This document shows, piece by piece, positions 57,507 to 64,000 of a stretch of 64,000 nucleotides of DNA. Source of the DNA: Parapontixanthobacter aurantiacus. Lineage in GTDB: Bacteria > Pseudomonadota > Alphaproteobacteria > Sphingomonadales > Sphingomonadaceae. How positions within the stretch are numbered: position 1 is the stretch's first letter; the number at the start of each line of letters is the position of its first letter. The notes beneath the pieces were generated by a model. It had not been told where the DNA came from and searched no databases. It saw only the letters and a program-made list of their open reading frames with translations. Position numbers and translations under genes: made by a program. The stretch is from positions 124,001 through 188,000 of the forward strand of contig NZ_WTYW01000002.1 in NCBI RefSeq assembly GCF_009827635.1, given 5' to 3'.

Positions 57507-58643
57507 ATGAGCGAATCGCAGCTTACCGTCCGGCTGGGCAAAGGCGTCAGCGCCTTCGACCCGGACGAATGGGATGCGCTGGATGAGACCGGCAATCCGT
57601 TCATGCGCCATGCCTTTCTTTCGGCGATGGAGGAATCGGGGAGCGTCGGTCCCGGAACCGGCTGGACACCTTTGCCGCTCGTCATCGAAGACGAGAACGG
57701 TTCGCTGAAGGCCGCGCTGCCGACTTATGCAAAGACGCATAGCCAAGGCGAATACGTCTTCGATCACGCTTGGGCCGATGCCTATGAGCGGGCCGGCGGA
57801 AGCTACTATCCCAAACTGCAGATCGCCGCGCCCTTTACCCCCGCAACCGGGCCGCGCGTCCTCTTTCGCGATGCGAAACTTGCAACCCCGCTTATCAGAG
57901 CGGCAGAGCAGCTATGCAGCGACAACGGCATATCGTCCGCCCATGCAACGTTCCTGTCCGACGAGCAGGCGCTCCTGTTCGAGAATGCCGGGTGGCTGCT
58001 GCGGCACGATATCCAGTTCCACTGGACCAATCGCGGCTATTCGAACTTCGATGATTTTCTCGGCGAGCTGGCTTCGCGAAAGCGCAAAGGCGTGCGCAAG
58101 GAACGCGCCGCCGCGCAGGAAGGGGTCACTATCCGACAGTTGCGAGGGAGCGAGATTGCGCCCGAGCACTGGGACGCGTTCTGGATCTTCTATCAGGATA
58201 CCGGAGCGCGCAAATGGGGGCGTCCCTATCTGACGCGCAGCGCTTTCGACCTGTTGGCCGAAGCGATGGGAGACGCCATTCTCATGATTCTCGCATTTCG
58301 GAACGAGCAGCCGATCGCGGGCGCGCTCAACTTCATCGGCGCGGACACGTTATATGGCAGATATTGGGGCTGTATCGAGGACCGCCGCTTCCTGCATTTC
58401 GAATTGTGCTATTTCCAGGCGATCGACGCGGCCATCGCGCTGGGTCTCGACCGGGTCGAGGCAGGGGCGCAGGGCGGCCACAAGCTTGCGCGCGGTTACG
58501 AACCTGTTCGCACGACCTCGGCTCATTACATCGTCGATCCGGGATTTCGGGCCGCGATCGCCGATTATCTTGAGCAAGAGCGGAGCGGAGTGGCCATCGA
58601 CCAGCTCCATCTGGGTGAGCGCACGCCCTTCAAGAAGGGCTGA
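57507..58643 (+). CDS. GNAT-fold acyltransferase-like protein (DUF482/peptidogalycan family)
   Basis: The 378-residue protein has two GNAT-like folds as in FemAB and DUF482 proteins. The pattern ALDETGNPFMRHAFLSAMEESGSVGPGTGW at the start and RVEAGAQGGHKLARGYEPVRTTSAHYI near the end is the DUF482 signature. It may acylate or add an amino acid to a surface molecule or lipid. It is 12 bases after RidA, so it closes the run that begins with DUF3572. Substrate unknown. Confidence 0.88.
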   Translation: MSESQLTVRLGKGVSAFDPDEWDALDETGNPFMRHAFLSAMEESGSVGPGTGWTPLPLVIEDENGSLKAALPTYAKTHSQGEYVFDHAWADAYERAGGSYYPKLQIAAPFTPATGPRVLFRDAKLATPLIRAAEQLCSDNGISSAHATFLSDEQALLFENAGWLLRHDIQFHWTNRGYSNFDDFLGELASRKRKGVRKERAAAQEGVTIRQLRGSEIAPEHWDAFWIFYQDTGARKWGRPYLTRSAFDLLAEAMGDAILMILAFRNEQPIAGALNFIGADTLYGRYWGCIEDRRFLHFELCYFQAIDAAIALGLDRVEAGAQGGHKLARGYEPVRTTSAHYIVDPGFRAAIADYLEQERSGVAIDQLHLGERTPFKKG

Positions 58644-58654
58644 CGCGGCGCAGT

Positions 58655-58984
58655 TCAGGCAGCGAAGCGCTTGTCTTCGGCGAGCCAGCGCCGCGCTTCC
58701 TTCTGTGCGGTGGCGATTTCGCGCGCAGTCATTTCCTCGGATATGTCGGCCCGGCACATCGCAGCTTCCTCGTGACCCTTGGCGGCCGCGATGTTGAACC
58801 ACTTGTGTGCTTCGACAAGGTCACAGCCCACACCGTGACTGCCGGTCGAATAGGCGACGCCGAGATCGTAAAGAGCATCGAGATTGCCCCTGCCATATTG
58901 TCCAAGGCAATCGCGCAGCAGTTGCTTCGCTTCCTCGCCGACCACGCCGTGAGATCTCGCCCCCTCGATCTTCAGTAGTTCCAT
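58655..58984 (-). CDS. Sel1-repeat protein
   Basis: The ATG at 58984 has GGGGGAT upstream. The 109-residue product is built of helices with one clear Sel1 repeat (LYDLGVAYSTGSHGVGCDLVEAHKWFNIAAAKGHEEA in part: AHKWFNIAAAKGH), a protein-interaction solenoid. It has no signal peptide and is therefore cytoplasmic. It is convergent with the acyltransferase gene. Partner unknown. Confidence 0.85.
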   Translation of the reverse strand: MELLKIEGARSHGVVGEEAKQLLRDCLGQYGRGNLDALYDLGVAYSTGSHGVGCDLVEAHKWFNIAAAKGHEEAAMCRADISEEMTAREIATAQKEARRWLAEDKRFAA

Positions 58985-59250
58985 AGCCCCATATCCCCCG
59001 TTTTCAGATGGCCCTTTGACGGGGCCGTCGACCAATGGGTGGAGGCAACGTGGTCAATAAAGGGTTAACATTGCTGGCTAATAATTCGCAGATAGAGGTT
59101 CGGGCCGCGGCGCGACCTTACGGAACTGCGGACTTGTATGCGGTTGGAGCGGAGCCTATAGGCGCGCCATCGTCGATACACGAGACAAGCAACAAGCCCG
59201 GTATCCAGATTTAGCGTGCGGCAATCGCACACCAGTTGGTCAGAGGTAGA

Positions 59251-59709
59251 ATGTCGACACCATCGCCGGAAGAAAGGGAATTGTCGGATCGAATAAGGGA
59301 TAGTCTTCCCGACGATTACGTCCCCAGCGACGATGAGGAATACATGACCCGGCGGCAGCAGGATTATTTCCGGATGCTGCTGCTGGATTGGAAACGATCG
59401 ATCTACAATTCGGCCAGCGAGACGCTGCAATCCCTGCAGGAAGGGCCGATCCGCGAATCCGACCTCAACGACCGTGCTTCGAGCGAAACGGACTGGGGGA
59501 TCGAACTGCGCACTCGCGATCGGCAGAGAAAGCTCATTTCGAAGATCGACGCCGCGTTGCGCAGGATCGACCGCGACGAATATGGCTATTGCGAAGTGAC
59601 CGGCGATCCGATCGGGGTCCGCCGCCTCATCGCTCGGCCCGTGGCGACGATGTCTCTCGAAGCGCAGGAAGCGCATGAGCGCCGCGAGAAGATTTCGCGC
59701 GACGACTGA
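59251..59709 (+). CDS. dksA: DksA-type RNA polymerase-binding factor
   Basis: The ATG at 59251 follows AGAGGTAGA. The 152-residue protein has the coiled-coil with the acidic tip (LNDRASSETDWGIELRTRDR) and the C-terminal zinc-finger-like region DEYGYCEVTGDPIGVRRLIARP. Only one Cys is present in the finger, where the enterobacterial protein has four, as in many alphaproteobacterial forms. DksA binds RNA polymerase through the secondary channel and acts with ppGpp on ribosomal and amino acid promoters. Confidence 0.92.
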   Translation: MSTPSPEERELSDRIRDSLPDDYVPSDDEEYMTRRQQDYFRMLLLDWKRSIYNSASETLQSLQEGPIRESDLNDRASSETDWGIELRTRDRQRKLISKIDAALRRIDRDEYGYCEVTGDPIGVRRLIARPVATMSLEAQEAHERREKISRDD

Positions 59710-59904
59710 CCGCTACGGCTTCCGGGGCACGGCGGCGTTAATCGAATAGCTGCATTTCGTCCCGGAACGACACAGCTTCCGCCGCGGAAAATGCAGTTTA
59801 CTTTTCGTTATCCTTCTTGACCTAGCCGCCGGTAAGGCAGAGTTTAGGCCTTACGGGGTTTTGGGGGCTCTATTTTTCATATTCGGGGTCGGATGGAGTG
59901 CGAT

Positions 59905-60261
59905 ATGGTCGGCGTTGATACGAGGGATGTTGCCCGCTCGAGCTTGTTCATGCTCACTCGCATCACGCTCGAGAACAATTCGCGGCAGTACCAGGTCAAG
60001 GTCCGCAACCTTTCGCCCAAGGGCATGATGGCCGAAGGCAGCGTTCCCGTCGCTCGCGGATCTCGCCTGTCGATCAATTTGGAGAACGGCACCACTGTCG
60101 AAGGCACCGTGGCGTGGATCGAGGGTACGCGGTTCGGCATTGCGTTCGACGGCACCGTCGACATGGCCGATTTCCGTCGGAGCGCCGCCAAGGCGAAGCA
60201 CGAGGTGCCCCGGCACCTCTCTCCGCGGCGCAAGGCGCAGGGAAATCTGCGCAAGGTATAG
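59905..60261 (+). CDS. PilZ-domain protein
   Basis: The 118-residue protein begins MVGVDTRDVARSSLFM; GGAG lies six bases before this ATG. An ATG four codons earlier (59893) is possible. The domain has a PilZ fold with VKVRNLSPKGMMAEG (DxSxxG-like switch, here NLSPKG) and TVEGTVAWIEGTRFGIAFDG. The first Arg pair of the c-di-GMP motif may be present in ARSSLFMLTR, but is weak, so true c-di-GMP binding is uncertain. Single PilZ proteins regulate motility and biofilm output. Confidence 0.85.
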   Translation: MVGVDTRDVARSSLFMLTRITLENNSRQYQVKVRNLSPKGMMAEGSVPVARGSRLSINLENGTTVEGTVAWIEGTRFGIAFDGTVDMADFRRSAAKAKHEVPRHLSPRRKAQGNLRKV

Positions 60262-60338
60262 TCGACCGCCGGCCTGCCGGCTCCATTTATAAAGTTGTGC
60301 GCTGACGCCCTCGCGCGTGCTTGCTAAGGCATTCGCGC

Positions 60339-61808
60339 ATGATGCGAATCCTTGCTCTTTTGCTGACGATGATGGCTCTTGCCGGCTGCGCCGAAGAGCC
60401 AGACGAAGTCGTACGCGTGGCCTTCGTCGGATCGCAGGAGGATCTGGTAGCAACGGGCCTTCGCCTGTCCTTTCCCGCACAGCGCGTGCGTGCGGCGACT
60501 GCGCAAGGCCTCGTGCAGTTCGATGCCAGCGGGCAGGTCGTCCCGGGCCTGGCCGAACGCTGGATCGTCACGGATGACGGTTCGAGTTATATCTTCCGGC
60601 TGAAGGAGCGCGACTGGACCGACGGTACGCCGATGACGGCGCAGTCCGTTCGCGACGAACTGGCGCGCACCCTGGGCGATTTGGAGGGAACCTCGCTCGG
60701 CCTCGATCTCGATATCGTCCGCGACGTCAGGGCGATGGCGGGGCGCGTCGTCGAAATCAGGTTGCGGCGTCCGATGCCGCAATTTCTTCAATTATTGGCC
60801 CAGCCCGAACTGGGTCTGAGGCCAGAGGGCAACGGGCTCGGGCCGATGCGCCTCGTCGACACCGAGAATGCCGCCCGCGTCCTCATGCCCATGCGCCCCG
60901 AAGAACGTGGGCTTCCGCAACAGGATGACTGGGATGCCGCCACCAGGCCGATTGCCGTCACTGCGCTCCCGGCGGAAAAGGCCATCCTCGAATTTTCCGA
61001 AGGACGCCTCGATGCCGTGTTCAACGGGCAGATTGCGACCCTGCCGCTCGTCGATACCGGACCGCTGGCCAGCGGGACGATCCGGCTCGATCTTGCACGA
61101 GGGCTGTTTGGCCTCGACGTACAGGCGGCCCGCGGTTTCCTTGCCTCGGCCGAAAACCGGCAGGCTATCAGCATGGCAATCAACCGCGAGACATTGCTTG
61201 CGCCATTCAACATCGCCGGATGGCAAGGTGCCGAACGACTGTTTGCCAATACGCAAGAAGCGCTCCCCGAAGAACAGACCGAAGAACGCTGGTTCGACCT
61301 GCCCTACGAACAGCGGGTCGCACTCGCCCGGTCGCGGGTCGAAAGATGGCGGGCGGCCAATCCCGAAAGGCCGGCACAGGTGACGATTTCGCTGCCCGAA
61401 GGTCCGGGTTCGGAGCTGCTGCTGCGCAGTCTGGGGCGCGATCTGCGCAACATTGGGGTCGAGCTCGTACGGCTGACGGGCAATGTCGAAGCCGACCTCG
61501 TCCTGCGCGACCGGGTCGCTCGCTATGACAGCGAGCGATGGTATCTCAATCAGTTCAATTGCAGCGTTTCCCAGTCCTTGTGCGATCCGGTCGCGGATCG
61601 TCTCGTCGCAGAGGCAACGCTCGAAGCCGATCCCGCGCAAAGGGCGCTCCTGCTGGCCGAAGCGCGCACCATCCTGACGGAACTGGGCGGTTATATTCCT
61701 CTCGCCACGCCAATCCGCTGGTCGCTCCTGCGTGGAAACATGACGGGCTTTTCCGAGAACGAATGGGCGATCCATCCGTTGTTTCCCCTGTCGGGCGCTC
61801 CAATCTGA
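60339..61808 (+). CDS. ABC transporter oligopeptide-type substrate-binding lipoprotein
   Basis: The ATG at 60339 has AAGG nine bases upstream. The 489-residue protein has a lipoprotein signal (ILALLLTMMALAGCAEEP, acylated Cys near 20) and the SBP_bac_5 (OppA/DppA-like) fold, with GLAERWIVTDDGSSYIFRLKERDWTDGTPM near the start. It would bind peptides or similar at the membrane. There are no permease or ATPase genes around it; the downstream gene is DUF4112. It may serve a transporter elsewhere or have a different role. Confidence 0.85.
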   Translation: MMRILALLLTMMALAGCAEEPDEVVRVAFVGSQEDLVATGLRLSFPAQRVRAATAQGLVQFDASGQVVPGLAERWIVTDDGSSYIFRLKERDWTDGTPMTAQSVRDELARTLGDLEGTSLGLDLDIVRDVRAMAGRVVEIRLRRPMPQFLQLLAQPELGLRPEGNGLGPMRLVDTENAARVLMPMRPEERGLPQQDDWDAATRPIAVTALPAEKAILEFSEGRLDAVFNGQIATLPLVDTGPLASGTIRLDLARGLFGLDVQAARGFLASAENRQAISMAINRETLLAPFNIAGWQGAERLFANTQEALPEEQTEERWFDLPYEQRVALARSRVERWRAANPERPAQVTISLPEGPGSELLLRSLGRDLRNIGVELVRLTGNVEADLVLRDRVARYDSERWYLNQFNCSVSQSLCDPVADRLVAEATLEADPAQRALLLAEARTILTELGGYIPLATPIRWSLLRGNMTGFSENEWAIHPLFPLSGAPI

Positions 61809-61819
61809 AAGGTCGAAGA

Positions 61820-62278
61820 ATGGACAGATCGAATGGCGAAATCGAACGAAGACATGTCTCGGGAAGCACTCAGGGCAAGGCGCGTCCGATGGGCTTCGAA
61901 TTGCCGACCGGCAACGATCCCGTCTCGATCCGCAAACGCATCGAAACACTGGAAATGCTGCTCGAGCGCAGTTTTCGCATACCCGGCATCAATTACCCGG
62001 TCGGTCTCGATTCCATCGTCGGCCTCGTTCCGGTGGTCGGCGATTTCATAACCGCCGGGCTGGGCGCCTATATCGTATGGGAAGCGCGCAATCTCGGTCT
62101 TCCGAAATGGAAACTGTGGCGCATGGGCGGGCATATTGCGGTCGATACCGCGATTGGCGCCGTGCCCTTGATCGGTGACGCGTTCGATCTCGTCTACAAG
62201 TCGAACACGAAGAACCTGCGCATCATCCGGAAACATCTCGACAAACATCATCCGGAAAGCCGCATTCTGGAAGGATAG
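61820..62278 (+). CDS. DUF4112-family membrane protein
   Basis: The ATG at 61820 has GAAAGG upstream and gives 152 residues. The DUF4112 pattern is evident in SFRIPGINYPVGLDSIVGLVPVVGDFITAGL and GGHIAVDTAIGAVPLIGDAFDLVYKSNTKN (two membrane or reentrant helices with Pro-Val-Gly-Asp motifs). It lies 11 bases after the binding-protein gene and 38 bases before kynA, so a shared transcript is possible. Function unknown. Confidence 0.85.
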   Translation: MDRSNGEIERRHVSGSTQGKARPMGFELPTGNDPVSIRKRIETLEMLLERSFRIPGINYPVGLDSIVGLVPVVGDFITAGLGAYIVWEARNLGLPKWKLWRMGGHIAVDTAIGAVPLIGDAFDLVYKSNTKNLRIIRKHLDKHHPESRILEG

Positions 62279-62316
62279 GTTCGACGCAGCGCCGTCACGC
62301 GCTATGGACATCGCCT

Positions 62317-63120
62317 ATGACCAGCCAAAACACCAAGGACGTGACATATTCCGGTTATCTCGACCTCGACCGGATATTGTCAGCCCAGCATCCCGGTTCC
62401 GATGCGCATGACGAAATGCTTTTCATCATCGTGCATCAGGCGAGCGAATTGTGGCTAAAACTGTGCCTGCACGAGCTTGAAGCGGCACGAAGCCTCATTG
62501 CGAAGGACGATCTGCGACCGGCATTCAAGATGCTTGCGCGGGTCGCGCGGGCGCAGGGGCAGCTGATCGCAAGCTGGGATGTACTCTCGACGATGACGCC
62601 CCACGACTACTCGCTGATAAGACCGCATTTGGGTGGCTCGTCGGGTTTCCAGTCCGCCCAGTATCGCCTGATGGAATTCATGCTCGGCGGTCGCAACCCG
62701 GACATGATCACGATGCATGAGGCCGTGCCGGAGGTTGCCGAGAGACTGAGGCGGGAAACTGGGCGGGCGAGCATCTATGCGGAGTCGATCCGCCTTTTGG
62801 CCGAGCGCGGGCTCGACATCCCGGCGGAAGTGCTGGACCGCGACCCGCAGGCCGCATGGGAACATTCAGGCGCGGTCGAAGCTGCCTGGGCCGAAGTCTA
62901 CCGACATCCGAACAAGTTGTGGGATCTTTACGAGCTTGCAGAAAAGCTGGTCGATCTGGAATACCACTTCCAGCGCTGGCGGTTCGGTCACTTGAAGACC
63001 GTCGAACGCATCATCGGTTTCAAGAAGGGCACGGGCGGAACCCCCGGGGTTCCTTATCTGGCGGGGGTGTTAAAACAGGCATTCTTCCCGGAACTTCTCT
63101 CTGTGAGGACGGCGTTATGA
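62317..63120 (+). CDS. kynA: Tryptophan 2,3-dioxygenase
   Basis: The 267-residue heme enzyme opens the indole ring of tryptophan to N-formylkynurenine. The start (VTYSGYLDLDRILSAQHP) and the motifs DEMLFIIVHQASELWLKLCLHEL and HLGGSSGFQSAQYRLMEF match bacterial TDO; the heme His lies in the later RWRFGHLKTVERIIGFKKGTGGT region. The stop overlaps kynB as ATGA. It starts the kynurenine pathway to anthranilate or NAD. Confidence 0.97.
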   Translation: MTSQNTKDVTYSGYLDLDRILSAQHPGSDAHDEMLFIIVHQASELWLKLCLHELEAARSLIAKDDLRPAFKMLARVARAQGQLIASWDVLSTMTPHDYSLIRPHLGGSSGFQSAQYRLMEFMLGGRNPDMITMHEAVPEVAERLRRETGRASIYAESIRLLAERGLDIPAEVLDRDPQAAWEHSGAVEAAWAEVYRHPNKLWDLYELAEKLVDLEYHFQRWRFGHLKTVERIIGFKKGTGGTPGVPYLAGVLKQAFFPELLSVRTAL

Positions 63121-63758
63121 GCAGTTGGCGATCCGCGCGGCGCATTTGGGACATCTCGCAGGTTTTGCGCTCGGCATTGCCGGTCTGGCCCGGCGATACG
63201 AGCTTTGCGATCGAGCGGACCTGGGAACTGGGCGAAGAGGTTCCGGTAAACGTCTCGGCGCTGAAGCTGTCGACCCATTCGGGCGCTCATGCCGACGCGC
63301 CGCTGCATTATGACGGCGCTGGCGTGGACATCTCTCAGGTCGAACTCGACGCCTATATTGGCGAATGCCTCGTCGTGGATGCGCGGGAAAGCATCGGGGA
63401 AATCGAAGTCGGCGACCTGCCCCATCTCGATTCCGTCGACCGCGTGCTGTTCCGCACGTTCGAGCGCTTTCCGCGGGAGGAATGGGTTACGGATTTCACT
63501 GCGATCGCAGCCGATACGATTCGCTGGCTGGCCGTGCAGGGCGTAAAGCTGGTGGGGACAGACGCACCGTCGATCGACCCGCATGACAGCAAGACGATGG
63601 ACGCCCATCACGCGGTACGCGACGAGGACATGCGCATCCTCGAGGGGCTGGTGCTCGACGACATAGCGCCGGGCCGATACGAGCTGATCGCCCTGCCGCT
63701 CGCCATCGAGGGGGCCGATGCTGCGCCGGTCCGCGCGATCCTGCGGGAACTGGCGTGA
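63117..63758 (+). CDS. kynB: Kynurenine formamidase
   Basis: The 213-residue metal-dependent cyclase-fold enzyme removes formate from N-formylkynurenine. The motif HSGAHADAPLHYDGAG is the metal-binding HxGTHxDxPxH-type sequence of KynB, and GTDAPSIDP appears later. The start ATG at 63117 lies in the ATGA overlap with kynA; the stop overlaps kynU as GTGA. Confidence 0.96.
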   Translation: MSSWRSARRIWDISQVLRSALPVWPGDTSFAIERTWELGEEVPVNVSALKLSTHSGAHADAPLHYDGAGVDISQVELDAYIGECLVVDARESIGEIEVGDLPHLDSVDRVLFRTFERFPREEWVTDFTAIAADTIRWLAVQGVKLVGTDAPSIDPHDSKTMDAHHAVRDEDMRILEGLVLDDIAPGRYELIALPLAIEGADAAPVRAILRELA

Positions 63759-64000
63759 ACTTGCGCGACGAGGCGAAGGCGCTCGACGCGGCTGACGAAC
63801 TGGCACCGTTCCGCGAGCGGTTCCACCTGCCCGAAGGCATCGTTTATCTCGACGGCAATTCCCTCGGAGCGCTGCCGAAACAAACGAAAAAACGTCTCAA
63901 TTCAGTTATTTGCGAGGAATGGGGCGAGGGTCTTATCCGCAGCTGGAACGAGGCGGACTGGATCGACCTGCCACAGCGGGTTGGGGCCAAGATTGCCCCT
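63755..64000 (+). CDS. kynU: Kynureninase, N-terminal part (cut by right edge)
   Basis: A GTG at 63755, overlapping the kynB stop by 4 bases, opens a frame of 82 codons to the edge. The visible part includes FHLPEGIVYLDGNSLGALPK, the typical kynureninase start (LDGNSLG), and EEWGEGLIRSWNEADWIDLP. The PLP enzyme splits kynurenine to anthranilate and alanine. The PLP lysine lies beyond the window. Confidence 0.95.
   Translation, partial: MNLRDEAKALDAADELAPFRERFHLPEGIVYLDGNSLGALPKQTKKRLNSVICEEWGEGLIRSWNEADWIDLPQRVGAKIAP

Noticed and set aside
1-64000. CRISPR arrays, tRNA or rRNA genes, insertion sequences
   Set aside because: No regularly spaced direct repeats, no tRNA cloverleaf and no transposase motif were noticed. 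A tool-based scan would be needed to exclude a divergent tRNA.

Overview
The window reads as chromosomal DNA from an alphaproteobacterium of the order Sphingomonadales, most likely an Erythrobacteraceae-type marine strain. Supporting signs are a serine palmitoyltransferase plus dedicated acyl carrier protein (bacterial sphingolipid synthesis), DivK with a neighbouring DUF3572 gene, a TonB-ExbB-ExbD-ExbD operon, GC-rich coding with dense ATGA start/stop overlaps, and a full gene transfer agent (GTA) structural cluster of the alphaproteobacterial type. No rRNA, tRNA, insertion sequence, integrase or CRISPR array was seen.

Layout. 1-483: start of a Gly/Tyr/Asp-rich protein running off the left edge. 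795-3263: Lhr-type DEXH helicase without its usual ligase/nuclease partners. 3417-6119 (minus): tonB-exbB-exbD-exbD. 6489-13502: a secreted unknown, homoserine dehydrogenase, class II fructose-1,6-bisphosphatase, PRPP synthetase, an AraC regulator and a HisN-like phosphatase. 13606-20972: outer-membrane protein, ribosomal proteins L35/L20, PheS/PheT (PheS with an odd insert), an SDR enzyme and release factor 3. 21010-25144: three enzymes, then sigma-54-linked glnK-amtB. 25300-28728 (minus): GMC oxidoreductase, sterol desaturase-like protein, small membrane protein, DUF442 phosphatase/sulfurtransferase. 29048-35982: double cold-shock protein, argD-argF-hslO, a secreted unknown, queC and an MFS transporter. 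36004-37754 (minus): Cu/Zn superoxide dismutase and OmpA.

37940-51982 (minus) is the GTA locus, in the order small terminase, large terminase, portal, DUF6127, prohead protease, capsid, connector, a small protein in the head-closure slot, tail terminator, major tail protein, GTA-gp10 chaperone, small tail-assembly chaperone, tape measure, a TIM-barrel-like/DUF2460 fusion, DUF2163 hub, NlpC/P60 peptidase, g15-type tail protein and DUF2793. Nearly every junction overlaps by a few bases, and a well-spaced promoter (TTGACA-17-TACATA) lies just upstream. Integrase, repressor, replication and lysis genes are absent, so this looks like a domesticated particle-making system, not a prophage. Its most distinctive feature is the 768-residue fusion at the distal-tail position, which seems to carry the glycosidase-like barrel that sits in g15 in Rhodobacter; the g15 homologue here is correspondingly short.

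52200-64000: DedA-family membrane protein, a DsbA-like protein with no ordinary start codon for its membrane anchor, OsmC, the sphingolipid pair acp-spt, divK, a DUF3572-HAD-RidA-acyltransferase run, a Sel1 protein, a DksA-type regulator, a PilZ protein, an oligopeptide-type binding lipoprotein, DUF4112, and the kynurenine genes kynA-kynB-kynU (kynU cut by the right edge).
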